NCBI RefSeq assembly: GCF_004154955.1
Contig: NZ_CP011524.1
Location: 2,046,001 to 2,110,000, forward strand
Source: Intestinimonas butyriciproducens
GTDB lineage: Bacteria; Bacillota; Clostridia; Oscillospirales; Oscillospiraceae
Direction of reading: 5' to 3'
Length of the DNA: 64,000 nucleotides
Shown here: piece after piece, positions 1 to 8,847 of the stretch
How positions within the stretch are numbered: the first letter of the stretch is position 1
How the letters are laid out: every line of letters starts with the position of its first letter
Translations under genes and position numbers: made by a program
The notes under the pieces: model-generated
What the model saw: only the letters and a program-made list of their open reading frames with translations
Told to the model about the DNA's origin: nothing
Databases searched by the model: none

Positions 1-33
1 AGGGCGCGCCGACCGGCGCGCCCTGCTTTTTTA
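1..33 (+). terminator. Intrinsic terminator of an upstream gene
   Basis: A perfect 10-bp inverted repeat (AGGGCGCGCC, loop GACC, GGCGCGCCCT) is followed by GC and a run of six T. It would end a plus-strand gene lying left of the window. Confidence 0.8.
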
Positions 34-57
34 CTTTGATGCAGTCCCTCCCCGGGC

Positions 58-86
58 TTGTCCTGCCTTGTGCTTTATGATATAAT
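58..86 (+). promoter_or_regulatory. Sigma-A-type promoter of the hydratase gene
   Basis: TTGTCC (58-63) and a consensus TATAAT (81-86) are separated by 17 bp. This gives a 5' leader of roughly 140 nt before the start codon at 233. Inferred from sequence match only. Confidence 0.6.
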
Positions 87-232
87 ACATTTTATTCTTT
101 ATGATCTTACCCTGGATATACAAAGGGCAGTGCGCCAGCCAGCAAGGCCGGTGGGGCACCTGGCGGCATTTCTCACGCAAAAGCCGCATTTGCTTTTGTA
201 CACCAAGGGCCCCGATGGAGGTATCCAAAACT

Positions 233-2443
233 ATGATCCAGATCACCAATTCCCCCGTACTTTATCAGGGCGGAGGCTTCATCCCCGCCCATCCCCGGCC
301 TGCGGCGGAGCGGACCGGCACCATGGCCTCCGCCATCCTCAGGGCGCACAACACCTCCGGCGACCCGGAACGGTTGAAGATCAAATTCGACGCCATGGCC
401 TCCCACGATATCACCTACGTGGGCATCATCCAGACGGCCAGGGCTTCCGGCCTCACCGCCTTTCCCCTGCCCTACGTGCTCACCAACTGTCACAATTCTC
501 TGTGTGCCGTGGGCGGTACCATCAATGAGGACGACCATGTTTTCGGCCTCTCCGCCGCCAAGAAGTACGGCGGCGAATTTGTCCCCGCCCATCAGGCGGT
601 CATTCACTCCTATATGCGGGAGCGGTACGCCGCCCCCGGACGGATGATCTTGGGCTCCGACTCCCACACCCGCTACGGTGCTTACGGTACCGTAGCCATC
701 GGCGAGGGCGGCCCTGAGCTGGCCCGCCAGCTTCTGGAAAAGACCTACGATATCGCCTATCCCAAGGTCATCGCAGTCCATCTCACCGGCGCGCCTCGTC
801 CCGGCACCGGTCCTCAGGACGTGGCGCTGGCCCTGATCGGCGCCACCTTCCGGGAGGGCATTGTCAAAAATGCCGTTCTGGAGTTCTTCGGCCCCGGTGT
901 GGAGTGCCTCTCCATGGATTACCGCTCCGGCATCGACGTCATGACCACGGAGACAGCCTGCCTCTCCTCCGTTTGGTCCACCGATGATATCACCAGGGAG
1001 CACCTGGATATTCTGGGCCGTGGGGATCAATTCCAGTCGCAGGCTCCGGCGGAGGGTGCGTACTACGACGCCCTCATTGAAATTGACCTCTCCACTGTGG
1101 AGCCCATGATCGCGCTCCCCTTCCACCCCTCCAACGCCTATCCCATTCGGGAGTTCAAGGCCAATATGGCCGACCTTCTGCACCAGGTGGACCTGGACGC
1201 CGCGGAACAGCTCGGCATTCGGAACGCCGCCTCTCTCACCGCCAAAATCGTGAACGGCCAGTTCCATGTGGATCAGGGCGTCATCGCCGGCTGCTCCGGC
1301 GGCACCTATCAGAATCTGGTCCGGGCCGCGCAGATCCTGGACGGCCACTCCATCGGCGCGGATGCATTCTGGCTCTCCTGCTATCCCGGCTCCATGCCCA
1401 TCCATCTGGAGCTGACCAAAAACGGCTATATCGCCTCCCTGATGGCCTCCGGCGCCTCCATCCGCTCCTGCTTCTGCGGTCCCTGCTTCGGTGCGGGGGA
1501 TGTGCCCGCCAACGGTGCCTTCTCCATCCGCCACTCCACCCGCAACTTCCCCAACCGCGAGGGCAGCAAGCCGGGGGACGGCCAAATCTCCTATGTGGCC
1601 CTGATGGATGCCCGGAGCATCGCCGCCACCGCCCTGAACGGAGGTGTGCTCACCGGTGCGGACGAGCTTCCTGAAATCCCCATCGACCACGCCCGCGAGC
1701 CCTATCGCTATGACGACTCCGCCTATCGCTCCCGCGTCTACTACGGTGTGGGCAGGCCCGACCCGGATGCCGAGCTGGTCTTTGGCCCCAACATTGCCGA
1801 CTGGCCGGAGCAGGTGCCCCTGACCGAGGATCTGCTCCTGACGGTCTGTGCCGCCATCTACGACCCGGTGACCACCACCGATGAGCTCATCCCCTCCGGC
1901 GAGACCTCCTCCTATCGCTCCAACCCGCTTCGTCTGGCGGAGTTTGCCCTTTCCCGAAAGGACCCACAGTATGTGCCCCGGGCCAAGCAGATCCTTGCCG
2001 AGGAGCGCAGACGCCGTGTGGGTGAGCCCACCGAAGCCCTCCTGTCCTACGATCCCAAGCGTACCGGCCTGGGTTCTCTGGTGATGGCTCTGCGGCCCGG
2101 CGACGGCTCTGCCCGGGAGCAGGCGGCTTCCTGCCAGCGAGTGCTGGGCGGCTGCGCCAACATCGCCCAGGAATATGCCACCAAGCGCTACCGCTCCAAT
2201 GTGGTAAACTGGGGCATGCTGCCCTTCCTCTGCGACGGTCTGCCGGAAAAGAACCTCCAGCCCGGCGACCAGGTCTACATTCCCGGTATCCGCGCGCTGC
2301 TGGAGGGCGACGAAGAGGAGATCGCCGCCACCCTGCTCCAGGACGGCAAGGAGACCCCTCTGACGCTGAAGCTGCCCGGCCTTACCCGTGAGGAACGGGA
2401 TATCATTCTGGCGGGCTGCCTCATCAACTACTACGCGAAGTGA
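233..2443 (+). CDS. Aconitase-superfamily hydratase (YbhJ-like)
   Basis: The protein of about 736 residues belongs to the aconitase/isopropylmalate isomerase superfamily and most resembles the clade annotated simply as hydratase (YbhJ-like). Visible landmarks are GSDSHTRYGAYG near residue 140, a GCSGG cysteine near 353 and the CFCGPC cluster near 412, which together would ligate a [4Fe-4S] centre. The C-terminal third resembles the swivel domain. An upstream in-frame ATG at 215 exists, but GGAGG at 217-221 lies 11 nt before the ATG at 233, so 233 is preferred. The natural substrate is not known; the family is distinct from the TCA-cycle aconitase. The next gene follows after 49 nt and is probably cotranscribed. 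Confidence 0.85.
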   Translation: MIQITNSPVLYQGGGFIPAHPRPAAERTGTMASAILRAHNTSGDPERLKIKFDAMASHDITYVGIIQTARASGLTAFPLPYVLTNCHNSLCAVGGTINEDDHVFGLSAAKKYGGEFVPAHQAVIHSYMRERYAAPGRMILGSDSHTRYGAYGTVAIGEGGPELARQLLEKTYDIAYPKVIAVHLTGAPRPGTGPQDVALALIGATFREGIVKNAVLEFFGPGVECLSMDYRSGIDVMTTETACLSSVWSTDDITREHLDILGRGDQFQSQAPAEGAYYDALIEIDLSTVEPMIALPFHPSNAYPIREFKANMADLLHQVDLDAAEQLGIRNAASLTAKIVNGQFHVDQGVIAGCSGGTYQNLVRAAQILDGHSIGADAFWLSCYPGSMPIHLELTKNGYIASLMASGASIRSCFCGPCFGAGDVPANGAFSIRHSTRNFPNREGSKPGDGQISYVALMDARSIAATALNGGVLTGADELPEIPIDHAREPYRYDDSAYRSRVYYGVGRPDPDAELVFGPNIADWPEQVPLTEDLLLTVCAAIYDPVTTTDELIPSGETSSYRSNPLRLAEFALSRKDPQYVPRAKQILAEERRRRVGEPTEALLSYDPKRTGLGSLVMALRPGDGSAREQAASCQRVLGGCANIAQEYATKRYRSNVVNWGMLPFLCDGLPEKNLQPGDQVYIPGIRALLEGDEEEIAATLLQDGKETPLTLKLPGLTREERDIILAGCLINYYAK

Positions 2444-2492
2444 ATCCCCGTTTCCATCTTCCCTATTATTAAGTGCTCTGGAGGATATGTCC

Positions 2493-3143
2493 ATGGAAAA
2501 GCAGGATCCTGTCTGCCGCTCCTGTATTGACTGCGGCGTAGTCAATTGCAGCGCACAGAAATATCAATACCCGGAATTCTGTCTTACCACCTCCCTGGAA
2601 GAGGGGGAACTGGAAGAGGCGCTGTCCCTCTACGACGAGGATCGGAACCGCGAGATCATGCTGACCGCGGCGCAGGTGGAATTTGAAGGTTATTGTAAGC
2701 TCACCCGTGTGGAGGAGATTATGGACTTTGCCCGCCGCATGGGGTTTCACAAGATTGGGATCGCCACCTGCGTGGGCCTGATCCGGGAGAGCCGCGCTCT
2801 GGCCCGGATTCTCCGTGTGCACGGTTTTGAGGTATTCGGCGTCGCCTGCAAGGCCGGGGCGGTGGACAAGACCGCTGTGGGGATCGATCCGGCCTGCCAT
2901 GCGGTGGGAAAAAATATGTGCAATCCCATCTTCCAGGCCAAGCGCCTCAATCGGGAGGGTACAGAGCTCAACATCGTGGTTGGCCTGTGCGTCGGGCATG
3001 ACAGTCTCTTTTACCGCTACTCCGACGCCCTGGTCACGACTCTGGTCGCCAAAGATCGGGTCACCGGTCACAATCCCGCGGCCGTCCTCTATCAGCTTGA
3101 CTCCTACTACAAGCGCCTCCTTACCCCCTCTGATCCCGCATAG
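2493..3143 (+). CDS. DUF1847 family cysteine-rich protein
   Basis: The protein of 216 residues begins with a cysteine cluster (CRSCIDCGVVNC) that looks like a metal-binding knuckle, and has further cysteines in IATCVG, GVACKAG, DPACHAVGKNMC and GLCVGHD. This matches the DUF1847 family of anaerobes, whose function is unknown. There are two in-frame ATGs, at 2487 and 2493; CTGGAGG ends at 2484, so the second has the better spacing (8 nt) and is chosen. It lies 49 nt after the hydratase and ends in a strong terminator, so the two genes form a short operon. A redox or cofactor role is only a guess from the cysteines. Confidence 0.8.
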   Translation: MEKQDPVCRSCIDCGVVNCSAQKYQYPEFCLTTSLEEGELEEALSLYDEDRNREIMLTAAQVEFEGYCKLTRVEEIMDFARRMGFHKIGIATCVGLIRESRALARILRVHGFEVFGVACKAGAVDKTAVGIDPACHAVGKNMCNPIFQAKRLNREGTELNIVVGLCVGHDSLFYRYSDALVTTLVAKDRVTGHNPAAVLYQLDSYYKRLLTPSDPA

Positions 3144-3146
3144 ACG

Positions 3147-3190
3147 GCGCGGGCGGCAATCCGGTTTGGATCGCCGCCCGCACTTTTATT
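3147..3190 (+). terminator. Intrinsic terminator after the DUF1847 gene
   Basis: A 14-bp perfect stem (3149-3162 with 3168-3181, loop GGTTT) is followed by a T-rich tract. It separates the hydratase operon from the zinc transporter operon. Confidence 0.85.
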
Positions 3191-3218
3191 TTACAAACCG
3201 CGTTCCAGAGGGTATAAT
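3190..3218 (+). promoter_or_regulatory. Promoter of the zinc ABC transporter operon
   Basis: TTTACA (3190-3195) and TATAAT (3213-3218) are spaced by 17 bp. The -35 box overlaps the T-tract of the preceding terminator. No convincing Zur/Fur-type palindrome is seen around it. Confidence 0.6.
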
Positions 3219-3253
3219 AACAACAGCCAGCAAATTGTATTTGAGGTGTTCTC

Positions 3254-4225
3254 TTGAAAAAGTTGATTTTTCCCCTGCTCCTTGTTCTTTGTCTCACCCT
3301 CTCCGCCTGCGGCGTGTCCGGCGGGGAAGCCCCTTCTTCCCAGGAGGGGGATACGCTGACCATTGCCGCCACCACTTACCCCGTCTACCTCTTCACAAGG
3401 GCCGTTGTCGGGGAGATGGAGGGCGTGAAGGTAAGCGCCGTCATCAATCAGCCCATGAGCTGTCTCCACGATTATACCCTCTCGGTCGGCGATATGAAGA
3501 TCATAGAAGGGTCCGATGTGATCGTCATGAACGGCGTGGGCCTAGAGGACTTCATGGACGACGCCCTGGCCGCCTCTTCCGCCATGGTCATCAACAGCTC
3601 GGAAGGCGTCGAGCTACTCCCCTACGAGGGACATGAGGACCACGACCACGGCGACAGCGAGGAAGCGGGGGACCACTTCGATCCCCATATCTGGATGGAC
3701 CCGGGCCGGGCGGCGCAAATGGTGGAAAACATCGGCGCCGGTCTGGCCCTGGCCGATCCGCTCCATGCCGAAGCGTATCAAAAACGTGCTCAGGATGCCT
3801 CCGCCCAGCTCCTGAACTGGAAATCCACGCTCCGGGATATCATCGCTTCGGATCAGCCCGACCTTCGACTCCCGCACCGGGAACTCATCACCTTCCACGA
3901 CGGCTTCCAGTACTTTGCTCAGGCTTTTGACCTGGACATTCTCAAGGCCATTGAAGAGGAGGAGGGCAGCGAGGCCAGCGCCGCCGAGATCAGGGAGATC
4001 GTGTCGCTCATCCGCACCTATGAGATTCCCGCTATCTTTACCGAGGTCAACGGCTCCGATTCCACCGCACAGGCCATTGCCCGCGAAACCGGCGTGGCGG
4101 TCTGCCCGCTTTCCATGATCATGAGCGGCGATGGAGACGGCCTGGATTCCTACTGCGACGCAATCTCCGAGAATGTGGAGACCATCGTCAATGCGCTGAG
4201 TGAGGGGCAGGTAAGGGTACAATGA
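3254..4225 (+). CDS. znuA: Zinc ABC transporter substrate-binding lipoprotein
   Basis: Extracytoplasmic metal-binding receptor of a ZnuABC/AdcABC-type importer. The 323-residue protein starts with a lipoprotein signal (lipobox LSAC, Cys19). A His/Asp-rich loop (HEDHDHGDSEEAGDHF, near residues 126-142) precedes the FDPHIWMDP motif typical of cluster A-I zinc receptors. Further conserved histidines and acidic residues occur in LITFHDGFQYFA and FTEVNGSDS. The start codon is TTG at 3254, preceded by GAGGTG. The stop codon overlaps the ATG of the ATPase gene (ATGA), indicating translational coupling. Zinc is the likely substrate because of the His-rich loop; manganese is the alternative. Confidence 0.92.
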   Translation: MKKLIFPLLLVLCLTLSACGVSGGEAPSSQEGDTLTIAATTYPVYLFTRAVVGEMEGVKVSAVINQPMSCLHDYTLSVGDMKIIEGSDVIVMNGVGLEDFMDDALAASSAMVINSSEGVELLPYEGHEDHDHGDSEEAGDHFDPHIWMDPGRAAQMVENIGAGLALADPLHAEAYQKRAQDASAQLLNWKSTLRDIIASDQPDLRLPHRELITFHDGFQYFAQAFDLDILKAIEEEEGSEASAAEIREIVSLIRTYEIPAIFTEVNGSDSTAQAIARETGVAVCPLSMIMSGDGDGLDSYCDAISENVETIVNALSEGQVRVQ

Positions 4226-4995
4226 GCGTACGCAAGCATGACAATCTCTTCGGTTCCGGCTGTGACCGTTCCTGCTGCCTCAAGGTGGCCCACCTTGGGG
4301 TATCCATGGGTGACCAAGTCATTCTGGAAGACGTGAATTTCCATCTCCACTGCGGGGAAATCACCGCCCTCATCGGCCCCAACGGGGCGGGAAAGTCCAC
4401 CCTGTTCCGGACGATCCTGGGACAACTGCCCCACTCCGGTGAGATCGACTTCCAGCGTGCCGGCGGAAAACATACCCGTCCGCTCATCGGCTATGTGCCC
4501 CAGAGCCCCAGCTTCGACCGCGGCGACCCGGTGAGCGTGCTGGACCTGTTCATCGCCTCCATCGCGGACTGGCCCGTTTTTCTGCCCACCCCGAAAAAGC
4601 TGCGGGAACGGGTCCTCCGCTGCCTGAGCCGGGTCCACGCCGAGCCCCTGGTGGATAAGCGCATCGGCTCTCTCTCCGGCGGAGAGCTCCAGCGGGTCCT
4701 GCTGGCCATGGCGTTGGAGCCGGTTCCCCATATCCTCATCCTGGACGAGCCCCTCTCCGGTGTGGACATCGAGGGGGAGCGGCAGCTCCTCGACATGCTC
4801 GACGAGGTGCGGCAGCAGTATGATCTCTCCATTCTCCTCTCCACCCATGACTTCGCCACGCTGGAGGAGTACGCGGACAAGGTGATCCTGCTACAGAGCT
4901 CCGTGCTCAAGTCCGGGCCTCCAAGAGAAGTCCTGTCCTCCCATGAATTCCGGGACGTGTTTCATCTCTCTCTGGGAAGGGGGTGGAGCAATTGA
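4222..4995 (+). CDS. znuC: Zinc ABC transporter ATP-binding protein
   Basis: Cytoplasmic ATPase of the zinc importer, 257 residues. It has Walker A GPNGAGKST near residue 52, the Q-loop region YVPQSPS, the signature LSGGELQR near 150, Walker B ILILDEP near 171 and the H-loop STHD. The gene starts in a 4-nt overlap with znuA and its end overlaps the permease gene by 13 nt. The first 20 residues, including CGSGCDRSC-like cysteines before the usual ABC start, form a short N-terminal extension relative to typical ZnuC. Confidence 0.93.
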   Translation: MSVRKHDNLFGSGCDRSCCLKVAHLGVSMGDQVILEDVNFHLHCGEITALIGPNGAGKSTLFRTILGQLPHSGEIDFQRAGGKHTRPLIGYVPQSPSFDRGDPVSVLDLFIASIADWPVFLPTPKKLRERVLRCLSRVHAEPLVDKRIGSLSGGELQRVLLAMALEPVPHILILDEPLSGVDIEGERQLLDMLDEVRQQYDLSILLSTHDFATLEEYADKVILLQSSVLKSGPPREVLSSHEFRDVFHLSLGRGWSN

Positions 4996-5861
4996 ATCTG
5001 TGGTACTCCATTGTCGATCTGCTGCCTTTTGAATGGGCGCAGCCGGGCTCCATGTTCTTCATGAAGAACGCCTTGCTGGCGGTACTGGTCATCTCCCCCC
5101 TCTTCGGGCTGCTCTCCACCATGGTGGTGGAGAGTCGGATGTCCTTTTTTTCCGACGCATTGGGTCACTCCGCCTTTACCGGAATCGCCATCGGCACCCT
5201 GCTCGGCTCTACCGTCACCCTCTTCTCCGGTGCCGACCCCATGTGGTTCGCCGTTCTGTTCGCCGTGGTCTTTGCGCTGCTCTTTACCTTTGTACGCAAA
5301 CGGACCAGCCTGGCCAGCGATACTGTGATCGGCGTCTTTTCCTCCACAGCCGTGGCTCTGGGTATTTTTATCGCTACTCTGGGCGGCGGCAGCTTCACCA
5401 AGTTCAATGCTCTGCTCATCGGCGACATCCTCAGCGTGGAGCCCCGTAAAATCGGTCTGCTGGCCGGGATCCTGGCCCTGGTCGTCGTCTTATGGGTCTG
5501 TTCCTTCAATCAGCTCATGCTCGCCTCGGTCCATCCCGCCCTGGCGGACAGCCGCGGCATCCAGGTTTTCTGGCAGGAAGCCCTGTTTTCCGCCGCCATC
5601 GCTGTGGTCGTGACCATCTCCATGACCTGGGTGGGCCTGCTGGTGATCAACTCCCTGCTGGTGCTGCCCGGGGCAGCGGCCCGGAACGTCTCCCGAAACA
5701 TGCGTCAGTATCATCTCGTCTCCCTTCTGTCGGCCGTCTGCGCCGGCATTGCCGGCCTGATGACCTCTTATTATATTGAAGCTTCCGCCGGCGCCGCCAT
5801 TACGCTGTACCTGGCGATCTTTTTCGCCGTTACATTTTGTTTCCGTAAACAGAGGCTGTGA
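4983..5861 (+). CDS. znuB: Zinc ABC transporter permease
   Basis: Integral membrane permease of the metal-type ABC-3 family, 292 residues with about eight predicted hydrophobic segments. Family landmarks include the FFSDALGHSAFTGIAIG segment and the LLVLPGAAA stretch with a conserved proline. The start is GTG at 4983, inside the end of the ATPase gene, with GGGAAGGGGG directly upstream serving as the ribosome-binding region. It completes the receptor-ATPase-permease set, so the three genes encode a full importer. Confidence 0.92.
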   Translation: MEQLNLWYSIVDLLPFEWAQPGSMFFMKNALLAVLVISPLFGLLSTMVVESRMSFFSDALGHSAFTGIAIGTLLGSTVTLFSGADPMWFAVLFAVVFALLFTFVRKRTSLASDTVIGVFSSTAVALGIFIATLGGGSFTKFNALLIGDILSVEPRKIGLLAGILALVVVLWVCSFNQLMLASVHPALADSRGIQVFWQEALFSAAIAVVVTISMTWVGLLVINSLLVLPGAAARNVSRNMRQYHLVSLLSAVCAGIAGLMTSYYIEASAGAAITLYLAIFFAVTFCFRKQRL

Positions 5862-5878
5862 TACAAGGAGGTATCGTT

Positions 5879-6469
5879 ATGGCTAAACTGCTCTTTCAGG
5901 GACATGCAAGCTGCCGCATCACCACCCATTCCGGCACGGTCATCTATATTGACCCCTTTGCCGGCGAGGGCTATGATCTGCCGGCCGATCTGGTCCTCAT
6001 CACCCACGAACACGAGGACCACAACGACTTGGGCAAGGTACCGCAAAAGCCGGACTGCACTGTGATCCGGTCCACCGATGCGCTGGCCGGCGGACAATAC
6101 CATAACTTTGACATCCACGGCGTCCACATCCAGACAGTGCCCGCCGGAAACCGGAACCACAACCCGAAGGAGTGCGTGGGTTACATCCTCACGGTGGACG
6201 GCGTCACGCTCTATCACGCGGGGGACACCTCCACCATGCCCCATATGGTGGTCCTTGCCCCCAGGAAGCTGGACTGGGTCCTGCTACCGGTGGACGGCGT
6301 GTACAATATGGACCCGGCCGAGGCCTCTACCTGCGCCCGCCGTATCGGTGGAAAGCACACCATCCCTATCCATACAGACCCCAGCTATGCGTATAATCAC
6401 ACCCAGGCCAACCGTCTGGACTGTCCCGGCAAGGTCCTTCTGGAGCACGGACAGGCCATAGAGCTGTGA
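5879..6469 (+). CDS. MBL-fold metal-dependent hydrolase (UlaG-like)
   Basis: The 196-residue protein is a stand-alone metallo-beta-lactamase fold enzyme. Zinc ligands are visible in HEHEDHND near residue 43 and in YHAGDTS and IPIHTDPSY further on; the overall form resembles the UlaG/YtkL-like hydrolases. The ATG at 5879 is preceded by AAGGAGG with 7-nt spacing, so a longer reading frame starting inside znuB is rejected. It follows znuB by 17 nt and is probably part of the zinc operon, which fits an enzyme that needs zinc, but its substrate cannot be told from sequence. Confidence 0.82.
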   Translation: MAKLLFQGHASCRITTHSGTVIYIDPFAGEGYDLPADLVLITHEHEDHNDLGKVPQKPDCTVIRSTDALAGGQYHNFDIHGVHIQTVPAGNRNHNPKECVGYILTVDGVTLYHAGDTSTMPHMVVLAPRKLDWVLLPVDGVYNMDPAEASTCARRIGGKHTIPIHTDPSYAYNHTQANRLDCPGKVLLEHGQAIEL

Positions 6470-6530
6470 TCCAATCCTTCTGACTGGCGGAATCTCTCCG
6501 CCACCGCAGGGCAGATCCCTCTCCCCAGAT

Positions 6531-6572
6531 AAAAAATCGCCGCCCGGCACAATGTTGTCGGGCGGCGATTTT
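6531..6572 (-). terminator. Bidirectional terminator between convergent operons
   Basis: Stem CGCCGCCCG/CGGGCGGCG with a 12-nt loop, flanked by A-run on the left and T-run on the right. On the minus strand the stem is followed by six T, ending the efp operon. It can also end the plus-strand zinc operon. Confidence 0.85.
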
Positions 6573-6581
6573 CGTCACATC

Positions 6582-7034
6582 TTATTCGTCGTCGTGGTCA
6601 CAGCCACAACCGCAATCACAGTCGTCATCATCACAGTCGCATTCATCGGACACTGCAAACTGGCTGTGACAACTGGGGCACTCGATCACGCCGGCTCTCA
6701 GCACGTCCTCATCGATGACCAGCGGTTCCTTGCAGTTGGGACATTCTGCCTCAAAAAAGTCGTCCTCGTCCTCATCGCCGCAGCAACACTCGTCATCCTC
6801 GTCCTCGTCATCCCCGTAGAGGAGCTCCTCCACGTCGGCCAGATCGTCGGACACGGCGTCCAGCTCTTCACCCAGAGCGGTAGCGTTTTCTTCCAGGTCC
6901 TCAATGGACATTCCCATCTCTTCCAGGATATCGATGATGACAGAGATGAGCTTGCCCTCTTTGGACTTTTCGGTATCGATCCCCAGCCCGTCGGACAGGC
7001 CCTTCAGATAGGCGACCTTCTCAGTAATCGTCAT
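6582..7034 (-). CDS. CD1247 N-terminal domain protein, acidic zinc-ribbon protein
   Basis: The 150-residue protein has an N-terminal helical domain of the type annotated as CD1247 N-terminal domain (MTITEKVAYLKGLSDGLG), then an acidic Asp/Glu stretch with CCCG, a zinc-ribbon-like half (CPNC near residue 98 and CPSC near 119), and an extraordinary C-terminal tail of alternating Cys, Asp and Gly ending in HDDE. It is very acidic and could bind several metal ions; no experimental function is known to me. It is the last gene of the pepP-efp operon, 36 nt after efp. Confidence 0.8.
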   Translation of the reverse strand: MTITEKVAYLKGLSDGLGIDTEKSKEGKLISVIIDILEEMGMSIEDLEENATALGEELDAVSDDLADVEELLYGDDEDEDDECCCGDEDEDDFFEAECPNCKEPLVIDEDVLRAGVIECPSCHSQFAVSDECDCDDDDCDCGCGCDHDDE

Positions 7035-7070
7035 AGCAAAAATCTCCTTTAATATCGCCTTTCGGCTTGC

Positions 7071-7637
7071 TTACTTCTTGCAGCGCTCCAGATATTCGCC
7101 GCTGCGGGTGTCGATCTTGATCCTGTCGCCGGGGTTGATGAACAGAGGCACCTTGATCTCCGTGCCGGTCTCCAGCGTAGCGGGCTTGGTCACATTGGTG
7201 GCAGTGTCGCCCCGGAAGCCGGGATCGGTCTCTGTGACCTCCAGCTCCACGAACGTGGGGGGCTCCACCATAAAAATCTTGCCCTTATAGCTGTTGAGCT
7301 TACAGGACATGTTCTCCTTCACAAAACGGAAATCGTCACCCAAAGTGTCCTTGCTGACAGGCACCAGATCAAAGGTCTCGGGGTCCATGAAGTAGTACAG
7401 ATCGCCATCGTTGTAGCTGTACTCCATATCCTTGCGCTCCACATAGGCCGTCTCGAACTTGGCGGTGGGATTGAAGGAGGTCTCAGTGACCGCGCCCGTC
7501 ATGACATTCTTCATCTTGGTGCGCACAAAGGCCGCGCCCTTGCCGGGCTTTACGTGCTGGAATTCGACGACCTGCATCACTTGGCCGTCCATCTCAAAGG
7601 TCACGCCGTTCCGAAAATCACTGGCAGTAATAGGCAT
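7071..7637 (-). CDS. efp: Translation elongation factor P
   Basis: EF-P relieves ribosomes stalled on polyproline stretches. The 188-residue protein has the expected length and the three beta-barrel organisation, beginning [11 protein letters not shown] and ending [10 protein letters not shown]. The loop that carries the modified residue reads [10 protein letters not shown], with Lys33 at the tip, so the usual lysine is present; which modification enzyme acts on it is not visible here. It sits directly behind an aminopeptidase P gene, a conserved arrangement in Firmicutes. Confidence 0.96.
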   Translation of the reverse strand: MPITASDFRNGVTFEMDGQVMQVVEFQHVKPGKGAAFVRTKMKNVMTGAVTETSFNPTAKFETAYVERKDMEYSYNDGDLYYFMDPETFDLVPVSKDTLGDDFRFVKENMSCKLNSYKGKIFMVEPPTFVELEVTETDPGFRGDTATNVTKPATLETGTEIKVPLFINPGDRIKIDTRSGEYLERCKK

Positions 7638-7757
7638 TGGTATTCATCCTCCAAAGCAGCTTTCATTTTTTGCCGGGCACATCAACACCCGACATATAGA
7701 TTATCTAAGTTATTTTACCTTATTCTTCCCCGTATTGCAAGGGTTTTTCCCCTGTTT

Positions 7758-8822
7758 TCAAAGAATAATCAACTCTTTCGGGGATTGCGTGATATCGATA
7801 CAGCCGTTTTCGGTGAGAATGGTCACATCCTCAATGCGCACGCCGAATTTCCCCGGCAGATAGATGCCCGGCTCCGCGGACACGGCGGCCCCCACCGGCA
7901 TTAGGCTCTCGTCTCTGGTGTTGGCGTTGGGGGACTCATGGATCTCAATGCCGACGCTGTGTCCGTAGCCGTGGCCGAAATACTCGCCGTATCCGGCCTC
8001 TTCAATGACCTTTCTGGCGGCGGCGTCAATGCTCTTTCCCGGCACCCCGGCTCTGGCGGCGGCGATCCCCGCCAGTTGGGCCTCCAACACGATGTGATAG
8101 ACTTTCTTCATCTCCTCTGTGGGCTCCCCAATGGCGACGGTGCGCGTCATATCAGAACAATAGCCCCCGTATACACAGCCAAAGTCCATGGTGACAAATT
8201 CACCGCGCTGTATCTTGCGGGGCCCCGGAATGGCGTGAGGCTTGCTCCCGTTGGGACCCGAGGCCACAATGGGGTCAAAGGACATCCGCATAGCGCCGAA
8301 GCGCAGCATGTCGTACTGAAGCTTCGCGGCGATCTCCTGCTCCGTCATGCCGGGCTGAATGAACGTGAGGATCTCACGAAACGCCCGATCCGTGATCTCC
8401 TGCGCCTTGACCATCAGCTCAATCTCCTCCTGGTCCTTGGCGGCCCGGAGGCCGTTCACCAGCTTCTGGGCGGGGACCAGCTCAGGGGTAACGCCCTCCT
8501 TCCAGATCTGATAGGAGGCAACGGACAAATACTCCTCCTCGAATCCCATCCGTTTGACGCCGCACCGATCCACCACCTCCTGGACCATCGCCCTGTAGTT
8601 ACGGCTCCGGTCGGTCATGGAGATGGAGGCCCCGGTGATCAGATGGTTTGCCGCCTCGATATACCGGGAGTCGGTAAAGTAGAAGCACTCCCCGGCGGTG
8701 ACGACCACCACGCCCTCTCCATGAAAGCCCACGGCATAAAACTCTCCGGGCTCACTGGTGAGCAGCATAGCGTCGACACCGTATTCGGGCAGCTTGGCCG
8801 CGATCTGTTTTAAATGATTCAT
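7758..8822 (-). CDS. pepP: Xaa-Pro aminopeptidase (M24 family)
   Basis: A 354-residue two-domain M24 metallopeptidase that removes N-terminal residues preceding proline. The C-terminal pita-bread domain shows the five metal ligands: Asp in MDFGCVY (about 212), Asp in YCSDMTRT (about 222), His in GHGYGHSVG, Glu in EPGIYLP and Glu in VRIEDV. The N-terminal creatinase-like domain covers roughly residues 1-125. It lies upstream of efp in the same operon, as in Bacillus yqhT-efp. Assignment as aminopeptidase P rather than prolidase rests on the neighbour and size and is less certain than the family. Confidence 0.9.
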   Translation of the reverse strand: MNHLKQIAAKLPEYGVDAMLLTSEPGEFYAVGFHGEGVVVVTAGECFYFTDSRYIEAANHLITGASISMTDRSRNYRAMVQEVVDRCGVKRMGFEEEYLSVASYQIWKEGVTPELVPAQKLVNGLRAAKDQEEIELMVKAQEITDRAFREILTFIQPGMTEQEIAAKLQYDMLRFGAMRMSFDPIVASGPNGSKPHAIPGPRKIQRGEFVTMDFGCVYGGYCSDMTRTVAIGEPTEEMKKVYHIVLEAQLAGIAAARAGVPGKSIDAAARKVIEEAGYGEYFGHGYGHSVGIEIHESPNANTRDESLMPVGAAVSAEPGIYLPGKFGVRIEDVTILTENGCIDITQSPKELIIL

Positions 8823-8847
8823 CCTAATGACTTCCTTTCTTAATCCG

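Noticed and set aside
173-2545. A 790-residue open frame on the minus strand across the hydratase gene
   Set aside because: Antisense shadow of high-GC codons: rich in Gly, Val and Ala with no domain motif, while the plus strand encodes a clear Fe-S hydratase with a ribosome-binding site.
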